This document shows, in pieces, positions 25,259 through 33,986 of a DNA stretch of 64,000 bases (the stretch's first letter is position 1; each line of letters opens with the position of its first letter). Source of the DNA: Kitasatospora sp. NBC_00315 (GTDB taxonomy: Bacteria; Actinomycetota; Actinomycetes; Streptomycetales; Streptomycetaceae); the NCBI RefSeq assembly GCF_041435095.1, contig NZ_CP108025.1, positions 434,001 to 498,000 of the forward strand. The letters run 5' to 3'. The notes under the pieces are model-generated. The model did no database searches and was not told the DNA's origin. It saw nothing but the letters and a program-made list of their open reading frames with translations. The translations under genes were made by a program, and so were the position numbers.

Positions 25259-26911
25259 TCAGCTGCTCGCGAGCTGGAAGGACTGGTTGGATCCCCCGTT
25301 GCAGGTCCACTGTTCGACGAGCGTGCCGTCAGCCGTGGCAGCCCCGGTGATGTCCAGGCACTTGCCGCTGGCGCGGGAGACGAAGTGGTAGCTGCCGTCG
25401 GACTGGCCAACCGGCAGCCACTGCTGGTTCGCGCCGCCGTCCTGGGTCCAGGTGTCGAGGGCGGTACCGTCCGCGCCCGAGGCGGCCGGGTCGTCGATGA
25501 CCTGGCGGTTGGCGGCCGAGTTGCGGTTGGTGATCATGTAGTAGCCGCTGTCGGTGGCGCCGAACTGCCACTGCTGGTTGCTCTGACCGCCGCAGGACCA
25601 CTGGAGCAGCGCGGTCCCGTTGGCGGTCCCGGCGCCGGAGGCGTCCACGCACTTGCCCGAGTTGGAGTTCACCAGCTTGTACCAGGCCGAGGTGTTCACC
25701 GGCCCGGAGGGGCCGCTGCCGCCGCCGCTGAACGAGTCGAGCGTGATGGACGCCGACGTCGGGTTGTCGTCGTGCACCAGCGACTCGTGGTTGCCGACGT
25801 CGTCGAACGCGAAGGCGTAGGCGTTGCCGTCGGCCATCTGTGCGTGCAGGAACCGGGCGTAGTGGTTGGTGTCCGCGTCCTGGTAGAAGTTCGCGGCGCT
25901 GGAGTCGGGCTGGTTGGGGTTGGTGAGCAGCGTGGTGCGGTTGAAGCCCGCGCACAGGGTCCGCGAGATCGGGCCGCGGACCAGGTCGTTGGGGGCGTCC
26001 AGCAGCTTGTAGCAGCCGAAGATGCTGTCGGCGTCGGGCTTCTGGAAGCTGGTGACCACCGCACCCGAGGCGTTGGTGAAGTTCAGGGTGTTGCCCGAGA
26101 CCCGCCCGTAGTACTTGGTGTCGGGCTGGTCGGTGAAGGGCGTGACCGTCAGCGTCGAGCTGCTGTACTTCGACCACACGCGGTTGACGTAGTCGTCCAT
26201 CTGACTGGCCGGCAGGGCGCCGGACTCGATGCCGTGGCCCGGGTTCAGGGCGCGGAGCACCGTGCCGTCCGAGCGGGTCTGGATGAGGTTGCCCCAGCCG
26301 CCGGACTGGGCCCGAAGGGAGTTGAAGAAGGCGCTGTAGCCGCCCGGCTTCAGCGTGCCGGTCGTCTTGGTGCCGCTCGAGCCCGAGACGCCGACGGTGT
26401 ACGGGACGGAGAACATGTCGACCTGGGTGCTGTTGATCCACAGCCCGGCGTCGTTGAGGGTGTACTCGGTCCAGTCGAACAGGATGTTGTGGTTCGGGTC
26501 GGACGGGTTCTGCACCGCGGGCTGCACCAGGCCGCCGGTGGTCAGCTTGAAGTCCAGCTTCTGGCCGAAGGAGAAGTAGATCCGGCCGGAGAACTTCGGG
26601 ATCCGGATCGTGGTCGACTGCCCGTTCGCCGGGCCGGTGATCGACGCGTCGGGGGCCGGGGTCGCCGGGTTTCCGCCGGCGGGCCAGGCGTGGAAGGTGC
26701 CGTTGCCGTCGGCCCAGCCCTGCTGGCCGGTGGAGAGCCGGGTTCCCAGGTCGTAGATGTAGATCTGCTCGCTGCGACCGGAGTTGTTCTTGAACGTCAG
26801 CGGGATCGTGTCGGGTACCGCGGCGTGGGCGGCGGGTGCGGCGGCAAGTGTCGTCAGCCCTGCTGCGGCGACTGCTGTGGCGAGGAACGACGCCAGTGGC
26901 TTCCGTGCCAT
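25259..26911 (-). CDS. Secreted GH64 beta-1,3-glucanase with CBM13
   Basis: 550 residues. A Sec signal peptide MARKPLASFLATAVAAAGLT ... AAHA precedes a GH64/thaumatin-like catalytic domain (about 36-400): IPLTFKNNSGRSEQIYIYDL, GRIYFSFGQKLDFKL, FDWTEYTLNDAGLWINSTQV, and DADTNHYARFLHAQMADGNA near its end. A ricin-type lectin (about 412-550) has three Q-x-W-like repeats with GKCVDASG, IDDPAASG and GKCLDITG. GH64 enzymes release laminaripentaose from beta-1,3-glucan, a fungal wall polymer. GAGGAGG lies 9 bases before the ATG at 26911. A palindromic operator is 144 bp upstream. It faces the protease-chitinase-mannanase genes across a 1.2-kb divergent region. Confidence 0.9.
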   Translation of the reverse strand: MARKPLASFLATAVAAAGLTTLAAAPAAHAAVPDTIPLTFKNNSGRSEQIYIYDLGTRLSTGQQGWADGNGTFHAWPAGGNPATPAPDASITGPANGQSTTIRIPKFSGRIYFSFGQKLDFKLTTGGLVQPAVQNPSDPNHNILFDWTEYTLNDAGLWINSTQVDMFSVPYTVGVSGSSGTKTTGTLKPGGYSAFFNSLRAQSGGWGNLIQTRSDGTVLRALNPGHGIESGALPASQMDDYVNRVWSKYSSSTLTVTPFTDQPDTKYYGRVSGNTLNFTNASGAVVTSFQKPDADSIFGCYKLLDAPNDLVRGPISRTLCAGFNRTTLLTNPNQPDSSAANFYQDADTNHYARFLHAQMADGNAYAFAFDDVGNHESLVHDDNPTSASITLDSFSGGGSGPSGPVNTSAWYKLVNSNSGKCVDASGAGTANGTALLQWSCGGQSNQQWQFGATDSGYYMITNRNSAANRQVIDDPAASGADGTALDTWTQDGGANQQWLPVGQSDGSYHFVSRASGKCLDITGAATADGTLVEQWTCNGGSNQSFQLASS

Positions 26912-27054
26912 GAGCACGTGCCTCCTCGTGGTGGGGGGGTGGGTTCCAGGTACGGGACATGCGGAGCCGACCGACTCGGGGCAGTGCCGGCCGTCGTCGG
27001 CGGAAAGCCCGTGCGCTTCCGGCACTGTGGGGGACCGGAAGATCTGGATGTCGG

Positions 27055-27068
27055 TGAGAGCGCTCTCA
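27055..27068. promoter_or_regulatory. LacI-type palindromic operator, site 1
   Basis: TGAGAGCGCTCTCA is a perfect 14-bp palindrome with a central CG, 144 bp upstream of the GH64 start. It differs from the Streptomyces CebR box (TGGGAGCGCTCCCA) by one base per half. The same core recurs at 27722 and 60219. Confidence 0.75.
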
Positions 27069-27721
27069 GAATCGCTGCGCATGTTCGGATCTGTCAACGC
27101 CTTCAGCGTGATCGACTTCCTCGGCCCTTCACGAGTCGTCAGGCGCGGACACCGTGCCATGGCGGGCCTTCGAGGCCGCCCGAGCTGTGATCAAGAGCGT
27201 GGAGAGCGCCGCCGCACCGGAGTTACGAGACCCCTCCGTGGACCTGGGGCGTCCGGGAGACGCGAATCCCGTTGCGAAGACCCGCAGTTGGCCCCCCTCG
27301 CGGATCGGCGTCGAGGCCGCTCGTCGAAAGACGGTCTCGCAGGGCTGCGCCGTACCGGTGGTCGAGCCCGCGTTCGACGGATCACCGTCGAGCCAGAAGT
27401 CCGCCCGGGAGAGCGGGAGTTGACCGGCGAAGGCACCCCGGACCGCCCCGGACCGGCTCGCCGCGAGGCGCCGCGAACGGGAGGCACGGCCGTCCCGCCG
27501 CCGATGCGTCCGCACTCCACAGAAGCCCGACGGGGGGCGGTCGACGCGAACCGCCGCGGAGACCTCCGGCGCCCTCGTCGAAGCCCCACGAGTGCGCGGT
27601 GGCACCGGAGTCCGGCCCTCGGCCATCCGCCCGACCGGCCACCGAACGGGTCGCGGGCAGGTAAAAGTTGCGGAAAGAACCGGCCGATCGAGCGCCGGGC
27701 AACGCCTCTGGTCTGGGCCTT
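27069..27721. other. Divergent region with one doubtful minus-strand frame
   Basis: This stretch lies between two operators. A minus frame (27626-27129) is open for 165 codons and has moderately coding-like third positions in its second half (LSRADFWLDGDPSNAGSTTG, ETVFRRAASTPIREGGQLRV), but the first half is Arg/Pro noise and it has no good ribosome binding site. I cannot call it a gene; it may be the remains of one. Confidence 0.3.
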
Positions 27722-27735
27722 TGAGAGCGCTCTCT
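27722..27735. promoter_or_regulatory. LacI-type palindromic operator, site 2
   Basis: The core GAGAGCGCTCTC (27723-27734) is a perfect palindrome in the context TGAGAGCGCTCTCT. It lies 360 bp before the S53-like protease start, with an AT-rich stretch (ATTTGCAGTTATGTGTGAAT) just downstream that could hold a promoter. Confidence 0.7.
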
Positions 27736-28093
27736 CATTTGCAGTTATGTGTGAATTTGTTTCGTGCGTTTGACGCTTGACGCTTATTCGAACAGGACAC
27801 CACACTGTCCGTCAGCTTCCCCGGATGGCACGTGCTGCCCGTTCGCCATGAGCGGGCACCCCTCGTGCCGCCCACCCCAGACGAAGGAGGCAGTGTCAAC
27901 CTGCTTGCGCCCAGGCACCCTTGCCCGGGATTCACAGCAGCGACCTGTCGATCCACCCCGGGGCGCGACGCGTCCGAAGGCCCTGTCGGCCGGCGGACCA
28001 CCCGCGGTCGCAAGGACTGCAGACAGCTGCCGTTGTCCCCACTCCCGGGCTCTTGTCATGCCCCTGCCATCCCCCACATGCAGAGGACGAACC

Positions 28094-29692
28094 ATGAGAA
28101 CACTTCATCGAAGGTGGCTGGCCGTGACTGCCGCGGCCGGCCTGATGCTCACCTTCCAGGCGGCGGCGCAGGCGGCGTCCGGCCCCCAGGGCGCCGCCCC
28201 GGCCCTGGAGACGACGAGCACACCGGCTTCCTGTGCCCAGCCGCTGCACCCGGGCAGCCCCGTCTGCTTCACGCTGATCCGCACGGACGTGCACGCCGTG
28301 CACGAGAACGCGCTCACCCCCATGGCGACCCCCTCCGGGTACGGCCCCTCGGACCTGCGCAGCGCGTACAACATCGCGTCCGCCGCCGCGTCGAACGGCG
28401 GCGGGGCGACGGTGGCCGTCACGGAGCTGGCCGACGACCCCAACCTCGAGGCGGATCTGGCCACCTACCGGTCGCAGTACGGCCTGCCCGCCTGCACGAC
28501 CGCCAACGGCTGCTTCCGCAAGGTCAACGGCAGCGGCCAGCAGGGCAACTACCCCGGAGCGGACTCCGGTTGGGGGACCGAGGCGTCGCTGGACATCGAC
28601 ATGATCTCGGCGGTCTGCCCGCTGTGCCACATCCTGGTCGTGGAGTCCGGGGACCTGGACGCGGCACAGAACACCGCGGTCTCGCTCGGCGCGCACTTCA
28701 TCTCCAACAGCTGGGGCACCGGCGACCGAGCGAGCAACGCGGACGCCTACTACAACCACGCGGGCGTGGTGGAGGTCGCCAGCTCCGGTGACGGCGGCTA
28801 CGGGGTGAGCTTCCCGGCCACCTCCCGATACGTGATCGCGGCCGGCGGAACCTCGCTGAGGAAGAACTCCGGTACCGGGCGAGGCTGGTCGGAGACGGCA
28901 TGGTCCGGCGCCGGCGCCGGCTGCTCGTCGTACGAACCCAAGCCTTCCTGGCAGAAGGACACCGGCTGCGGCGGACGCAGCGTCTCCGACGTCTCCGCGG
29001 TCGCCGACCCCGGCACCGGGGTCGCGGTCTACGACACCTACGGCGCGGGCGGCTGGTTCGTGGTCGGCGGCACCAGCGCCTCCTCCCCGATCATCGCCTC
29101 GATCTACGCCCTGGCCGGCGCACCCGCCGACCCGGCGGCCTCGGTCCTGTACGCCCACGCCGGAAGCCTCAACGACATCACGTCAGGCTCGGACGGCTCG
29201 TGCAGCCCGTCCTACCTCTGCACCTCTGGCCCGGGCTACGACGGCCCGACCGGTCTGGGAACGCCCAACGGCCTGGGCGGCTTCACCGGAGCCGGCAGCG
29301 GTTCGTCCGGCGGGACCGGTCCGGTGACGTCGGGCGTCGCGGGCAAGTGCCTGGACGACTTCGCCGGAGCGAGTGCGAACGGCACCAAGGCCGACCTGTG
29401 GGACTGCAACGGCACCCCGGCCCAGCAGTGGGCCCACAGCGGCAACACCCTGCGGACCAACGGCAAGTGCCTGGACATCACCAACAACGCCACCACGAAC
29501 GGCTCCCTGGCCGAACTGTGGGACTGCAACGGCGGCGCCAACCAGACCTGGCAGACCGGCGCCAACGGCAGCCTCGTCAACCCCGCCTCCGGCCGCTGCC
29601 TCGACGACCCCGGCTTCGCCACCGCCAACGGCACCCAGCTCGACATCTGGGACTGCAACGGCGGCGCCAACCAACGCTGGAACCTGCCCTAA
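28094..29692 (+). CDS. Secreted sedolisin-like (S53) peptidase with CBM13
   Basis: 532 residues with a Sec signal (MRTLHRRWLAVTAAAGLMLT, cleavage near 28). The catalytic core (about 80-375) has Glu163 and Asp167 in WGTEASLDIDM, the E-x3-D pair of sedolisins, Asp233 in SSGDGGYG, and Ser328 in GGTSASSP. The usual long N-terminal propeptide is missing: only about 50 residues separate the signal from the core. Residues 405-532 are a ricin-type lectin nearly identical at DNA level to that of the next gene. Protease plus CBM13 suits digestion of wall glycoproteins. The start has GAGGACGAA upstream. Confidence 0.85.
   Translation: MRTLHRRWLAVTAAAGLMLTFQAAAQAASGPQGAAPALETTSTPASCAQPLHPGSPVCFTLIRTDVHAVHENALTPMATPSGYGPSDLRSAYNIASAAASNGGGATVAVTELADDPNLEADLATYRSQYGLPACTTANGCFRKVNGSGQQGNYPGADSGWGTEASLDIDMISAVCPLCHILVVESGDLDAAQNTAVSLGAHFISNSWGTGDRASNADAYYNHAGVVEVASSGDGGYGVSFPATSRYVIAAGGTSLRKNSGTGRGWSETAWSGAGAGCSSYEPKPSWQKDTGCGGRSVSDVSAVADPGTGVAVYDTYGAGGWFVVGGTSASSPIIASIYALAGAPADPAASVLYAHAGSLNDITSGSDGSCSPSYLCTSGPGYDGPTGLGTPNGLGGFTGAGSGSSGGTGPVTSGVAGKCLDDFAGASANGTKADLWDCNGTPAQQWAHSGNTLRTNGKCLDITNNATTNGSLAELWDCNGGANQTWQTGANGSLVNPASGRCLDDPGFATANGTQLDIWDCNGGANQRWNLP
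29311..29681 (+). repeat. Duplicated CBM13 segment, copy 1
   Basis: 371 bases covering the lectin domain of the S53-like protease match 30880-31250 with about five differences by eye, four of them clustered in one five-codon stretch (WAHSG versus WTISG). Synonymous positions are otherwise unchanged. Confidence 0.9.
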
Positions 29693-29863
29693 CAGCTCCC
29701 ACCGGCCGGGGAGCGCAGACCTCATCCCGCTCCCCGGCACCGCACCGCCTCACGACCCGCGGTGCCTCCGCGCGCCGCGACCTCCTGCCCGGGAGTGACG
29801 GCCGGCCGTTCGGCCTGGCCACCCCACCCCACCCCACCCCCGTTCCTCCCGAGGAGAACCCCC

Positions 29864-31261
29864 TTGTTCAACCGGTTGAAGTCTCTCTCCGGGCTGTCGG
29901 CGATCGCGACGCTCGCCGCCACCGGCGCTGTCGGCCTGATGGCAGCCACCCCCGCGTCCGCCTCCTCCCCCAACCCCTGGCCCGCGCACGTCTTCGCACC
30001 CTTCGCGGACACCTGGTCGGGAAACATCACGCTCAGCGGCGTGGCGAACGCCTACGGCACGAAGTTCTTCACGATCGCGTTCGCCGACGGCGCGAACTGC
30101 CGGTGGTCGATCGGACAGCAGGCGAGCCTCCAGTCGCAGATCGACAGCCTGCGCGCCCAGGGCGGCGACGTCTCGCTCTCCTTCGGCGGCTACGGCTCCG
30201 ACAACGCGCTCACCGAACTGGGCGACTCCTGCTCGTCCCCGCAGGCCGCGGCGGCGCAGATCGAGTCGGCTGTCACCACGTTCAACCTCTCCCACATCGA
30301 CTTCGACATCGAGGCCAACTCGCTGACCAACCAGGCCGGCATCGACCGCCGCAACAAGGCGCTGGCCCAGGTCCGCTCCTGGGCCGCCGGGGCGGGCCGG
30401 CAGCTCGCGGTCTCCGTCACGCTCCCGGCCACACCGGGCGGTCTCGGCAGCCCCGAGATGAACGTGCTGAACAACGGCCGGTCCAACGGCTTCACCCCGG
30501 ACGTCGTCAACCTCATGACGATGGACTACGCCACAGCCGGCACCGAGATGGGCGACGCGTCGAACCGGGCCCTGGACGCGAGCGCCTCCCAGGTGGCACA
30601 GGCGTTCGGAATCTCCACGGCGGCCGCCTACGCCAGGCTCGGCAACACCCCGATGATCGGCCAGAACGACAGCGCCGGTGAGGTCTTCACCCTCGCCGAC
30701 GCCGCGAAGGTCGAGTCCTACGCCGCGTCCAAGGGCATCGCCCTGCTGTCGTACTGGTCGCAGAACCGCGACAACGGTGGCTGCGCCGGCTCGACCGCGG
30801 CGTCGGGTACGTGCAGCGGAGTGAGCCAGAACACCGGAGACTTCGCCCGGACCTTCCAGCCCTTCACCTCGGGGACCGGCGGGACCGGTCCGGTGACCTC
30901 GGGCGTCGCGGGCAAGTGCCTGGACGACTTCGCCGGAGCGAGTGCGAACGGCACCAAGGCCGACCTGTGGGACTGCAACGGCACCCCGGCCCAGCAGTGG
31001 ACCATCAGTGGCAACACCCTGCGGACCAACGGCAAGTGCCTGGACATCACCAACAACGCCACCACGAACGGCTCCCTGGCCGAACTGTGGGACTGCAACG
31101 GCGGCGCCAACCAGACCTGGCAGACCGGCGCCAACGGCAGCCTCGTCAACCCCGCCTCCGGCCGCTGCCTCGACGACCCCGGCTTCGCCACCGCCAACGG
31201 CACCCAGCTCGACATCTGGGACTGCAACGGCGGCGCCAACCAACGCTGGACGCACAGCTGA
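29864..31261 (+). CDS. Secreted GH18 chitinase with CBM13
   Basis: 465 residues from a TTG at 29864, 8 bases after GAGGAG. The signal peptide ends near ATPASA (about 34). The GH18 barrel (about 38-335) has the SxGG-like strand VSLSFGGYGSDN and the catalytic motif HIDFDIEAN, in which Asp146, Asp148 and Glu150 are the DxDxE acid series; Glu150 is the proton donor. Later blocks are FTPDVVNLMTMDYATAG and GIALLSYWSQNRDNGGC. The subgroup resembles bacterial exochitinase-like GH18 proteins. A CBM13 (about 340-465) follows. It lies 170 bp after the protease gene on the same strand and may be cotranscribed. Confidence 0.9.
   Translation: MFNRLKSLSGLSAIATLAATGAVGLMAATPASASSPNPWPAHVFAPFADTWSGNITLSGVANAYGTKFFTIAFADGANCRWSIGQQASLQSQIDSLRAQGGDVSLSFGGYGSDNALTELGDSCSSPQAAAAQIESAVTTFNLSHIDFDIEANSLTNQAGIDRRNKALAQVRSWAAGAGRQLAVSVTLPATPGGLGSPEMNVLNNGRSNGFTPDVVNLMTMDYATAGTEMGDASNRALDASASQVAQAFGISTAAAYARLGNTPMIGQNDSAGEVFTLADAAKVESYAASKGIALLSYWSQNRDNGGCAGSTAASGTCSGVSQNTGDFARTFQPFTSGTGGTGPVTSGVAGKCLDDFAGASANGTKADLWDCNGTPAQQWTISGNTLRTNGKCLDITNNATTNGSLAELWDCNGGANQTWQTGANGSLVNPASGRCLDDPGFATANGTQLDIWDCNGGANQRWTHS
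30880..31250 (+). repeat. Duplicated CBM13 segment, copy 2
   Basis: Partner of 29311-29681: same 371-bp length, beginning at the same Gly/Thr linker (GGTGPVTSGVAGKCLDDFAG) and ending at the last Q-x-W. The near absence of silent differences points to recent duplication or gene conversion. Confidence 0.9.
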
Positions 31262-31284
31262 CCGCGGACCGCGACGGGAGAGGG

Positions 31285-31490
31285 CAAGGTCGACCATGAG
31301 GACGACCTGATCGTCTCCACGAACACGGCGGCCGATCCGGCCTCCGGCAGGTGCCTCGACGCCCCCGGCTTCGGCTCCGCCGACGGCACCCGGCTCGACA
31401 CCCGGGCTCGACATCCGGGCTCGACAGCCGGGATTGCGAGGCGGCGGCAACCAACAGTGGACGCCCTCGCCGGTCCAGGCGGGGCAGGCG
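31285..31490 (+). pseudogene. Remnant of a further CBM13 domain
   Basis: After the chitinase stop, one frame reads NTAADPASGRCLDAPGFGSA then DGTRLDT, clearly the gamma repeat of a ricin-type lectin. It is followed by RGGGNQQWTPS, the closing Q-x-W, with the sequence between them disturbed by near-identical 13-bp units (CCGGGCTCGACAT, CCGGGCTCGACAG) at about 31390-31433. No enzyme part is present. It looks like the tail of a lost or recombined gene and marks this spot as a recombination point. Confidence 0.6.
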
Positions 31491-31556
31491 CGCCTCCCGT
31501 GAGCGCCTACCCCGCACTGTCCACCTCCAACGGCACACCACCAGATCGGCTCCCCC

Positions 31557-33500
31557 ATGAAACGACTGAGATCCCTCGCCGCGGGGTGCGCGACGCTCGC
31601 ACTCGGCGCCACGGGCCTGCTCGGCGCCCCTGCCGCGCACGCCGCGACCCTGCCCGGTCCCGACGCCGTCTACCAGGCGTGGAACGACAACTTCCTGGTG
31701 CAGGCGAACGGTGACACCTACTACACCAACCAACTGAAGAGCAAGGGCACCACCCGGGCCGGCATGTGGATCGCCGCGCTGGACATCCAGGTCGCGCAGG
31801 ACGTGTACGAGCGCACCCATGCCGCTGCGGACCGGCAGCGTGTCATCGACCTGGTCAACACCTACATCAAGTACGAGGGGACCACCTGGGAGTCCTGGGA
31901 CGGCTGGAACGACGACATCGCCTGGGACATCACCACCGTCCTGCGCGGATACCAGCAGACCGGCAACACCACCTGGCTGAACGTGGCCATCGACCAGTTC
32001 GACAAGACCTACGACAAAGGCTGGACCGGCGACGGAGGCGGCGGGATCTGGGAGAACGACACCTACTACAGCAAGTGCTCACTCAGCAACAACCCGATGG
32101 TCAGCATCGCGGCGAACCTCTACCGGATCACCGGTGACGGCGCCTATCTGACGAAGGCCGAGCAGATCTACGACTGGGCTCGAAGCCACCTGGTCGACAG
32201 CTCCAGCGGCGTCGTCAACGAGTGCGTGGCGTTCCCCAACGGGAAGGGCGGTGCCACCGTCCTGCAGGCCTCGGACAATGCCTACAACGCCGGATCGTGG
32301 ATCGAGGCCGCCGACAACCTCTACCGGGTCACCGGAAACACCTCCTACCGCGACGACGCGCAGCGCACCGCCGATCACTTCCTCAACACGGTGCCGATCG
32401 TGGCCAACAACCAGACGGCCGGCAGCTCCTACCAGTACTGGCTGTTCAAGGGCATCAGCGACTTCTGCACCGACGCCAACCTGTGCGGTCGTTACGACTC
32501 CTGGATGCGGAGCAACGCCGCGCAGGCGTGGAGCGTGCGCAACAGCGCCGATCTCACCTGGAACGACTGGTCCAGGCCCACCAACGACCCCAACCCGGAC
32601 GCCTTCGAGATGAACGGCATGGTCGGCCTGTTCCAGGTGCTGCCGAACACCGCCGGCTCCCCCTTCTCCGGCGACTACCAGATCAAGAACGCCTCCAGTG
32701 GTCTGTCACTCGCCGTCCAGGGTGCCTCCACGGCCAACTCCGCGCCCGTCGTGCAGAACAACGACACCACCGACGGCAGCGCCTCCTGGTCGTTCGTCCC
32801 GCAGAGCAACGGCTACTACGAGATCAGGAACACCCACAGCGGCCAGTTGCTCAACGTCACCGCGGCCTCCGGCAAACCCGGCGCCCTGGTCGTGCAGTGG
32901 CCGGCCGGCGGCATCGCGAGCGGCAACGACCAGTGGAAGCCGGTCCACAACCCCGACGGCACCTGGTCCTTCTACAACCGCAGCAGCAAGCTCGCCCTCG
33001 ACAACCCCGGCGCCGGAGCCGCCCGGGGAACCCAGTACGAGCAGTGGGCGCCCAACGACACCGGCGGGCAGCGCTTCACCCTCCTCTCGCGGACCGGGGG
33101 CGGTACCCCGTCGAGCGGTTCCGGCCCGGTGAGGTCCGGCCTCGCCGGCAAGTGCCTCGACCTCAACGCCGGCAACCCGGCCAACGGCACCAAGGTGGAG
33201 ATCTGGTCCTGCAACGGCGGCGCGGCGCAGTCCTGGACCGCTCCGTCCAGCACGCTGCAGATCTCCGGCAAGTGCCTGGACGCCACCGGAACCGGCACCG
33301 CCAACGGCACCCTGGTCGGAATCTGGGAGTGCAACGGCGGCGGCAACCAGGTCTGGCAGCCCTACAACGGCGGCTACCGCAACCCCGCCTCCGGCCGCTG
33401 CCTGGACGACCCGGCCGCCTCGGGCACCGACGGCACGCAACTGGAGCTGTGGGACTGCAACGGAACCGCCGCACAGATCTGGTCGCTCCCCGGCGCCTGA
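31557..33500 (+). CDS. Secreted GH76 alpha-1,6-mannanase with two CBM13 domains
   Basis: 647 residues. The signal peptide ends at AAHA (about 29). The GH76 (alpha/alpha)6 domain (about 31-365) carries the paired catalytic aspartates in WDGWNDDIAWDITTVLRGYQ (Asp119, Asp120), and YSKCSLSNNPMVSIAANLYR and NAYNAGSWIEAADNLYRVTG on later helices. Two ricin-type lectins follow: about 372-512 (YQIKNASSGLSLAVQGASTA) and 522-645 (GLAGKCLDLNAGNPANGTKV). GH76 enzymes cut alpha-1,6-mannan backbones of yeast and fungal mannoproteins. The ribosome binding site is weak. A strong terminator follows at 33526. Confidence 0.9.
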   Translation: MKRLRSLAAGCATLALGATGLLGAPAAHAATLPGPDAVYQAWNDNFLVQANGDTYYTNQLKSKGTTRAGMWIAALDIQVAQDVYERTHAAADRQRVIDLVNTYIKYEGTTWESWDGWNDDIAWDITTVLRGYQQTGNTTWLNVAIDQFDKTYDKGWTGDGGGGIWENDTYYSKCSLSNNPMVSIAANLYRITGDGAYLTKAEQIYDWARSHLVDSSSGVVNECVAFPNGKGGATVLQASDNAYNAGSWIEAADNLYRVTGNTSYRDDAQRTADHFLNTVPIVANNQTAGSSYQYWLFKGISDFCTDANLCGRYDSWMRSNAAQAWSVRNSADLTWNDWSRPTNDPNPDAFEMNGMVGLFQVLPNTAGSPFSGDYQIKNASSGLSLAVQGASTANSAPVVQNNDTTDGSASWSFVPQSNGYYEIRNTHSGQLLNVTAASGKPGALVVQWPAGGIASGNDQWKPVHNPDGTWSFYNRSSKLALDNPGAGAARGTQYEQWAPNDTGGQRFTLLSRTGGGTPSSGSGPVRSGLAGKCLDLNAGNPANGTKVEIWSCNGGAAQSWTAPSSTLQISGKCLDATGTGTANGTLVGIWECNGGGNQVWQPYNGGYRNPASGRCLDDPAASGTDGTQLELWDCNGTAAQIWSLPGA

Positions 33501-33525
33501 CAGCACCGGAGAGGCGCACGAGGGC

Positions 33526-33570
33526 GGCGTGCCGCCGGCCCGACCCGAGGGGGCGGGCCGGCGGCACGCC
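33526..33570 (+). terminator. Hairpin terminator after GH76 gene
   Basis: A perfect 17-bp stem (GGCGTGCCGCCGGCCCG with its complement) and an 11-base loop lie 25 bases after the mannanase stop. It probably ends the protease-chitinase-mannanase transcript. Confidence 0.85.
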
Positions 33571-33986
33571 CCTGTACGAGGCTCCGGCGGCGGATCCGGG
33601 TGACCGGACGTCCTGCCGCATCACCGTCGGGCCGGTCCGGGCATCGGCGTACCCGACCCCGGCGGCGCCCCGACCGGGTCGCCCGTCGCCCGTCGCCGCA
33701 TCGACTCATTCCCGTCAGAAGCTGCCAAATACCGCATGATTGCGCTGCCATATGCCGGACAGTGCAACACGACGCCTGAGATGGCGTCAATATCCGTGCA
33801 GTCATGTTGAAAACTGTTCAATTTCCGCCTCGCGCCGGCGCTCGCGACACAGCTCCATGGGGGGGTGGCGCCGCGTCGCCCGTGGCGGACGGCCACCACG
33901 CCCACGAAGACCCGCATGATGGCCCGAGGCCGGATCTGCGTCGCGCCCGGCCCTGGCCGGCCCCGTGGGTGCCGAAGGGAAACTCC
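33571..33986. other. Intergenic region, partly AT-rich
   Basis: No gene is supported. From about 33705 to 33830 the GC content drops (TGCCAAATACCGCATGATTG, TCATGTTGAAAACTGTTCAA), which may be a promoter or the scar of the deletion that removed the 5' part of the next gene. Confidence 0.4.

Noticed and set aside
27129..27626. A 165-codon minus-strand open frame in the GH64/protease divergent region
   Set aside because: The second half has moderately coding-like composition, but the first half is Arg/Pro noise, no ribosome binding site or known motif is present, and the region is better read as regulatory DNA between two operators.
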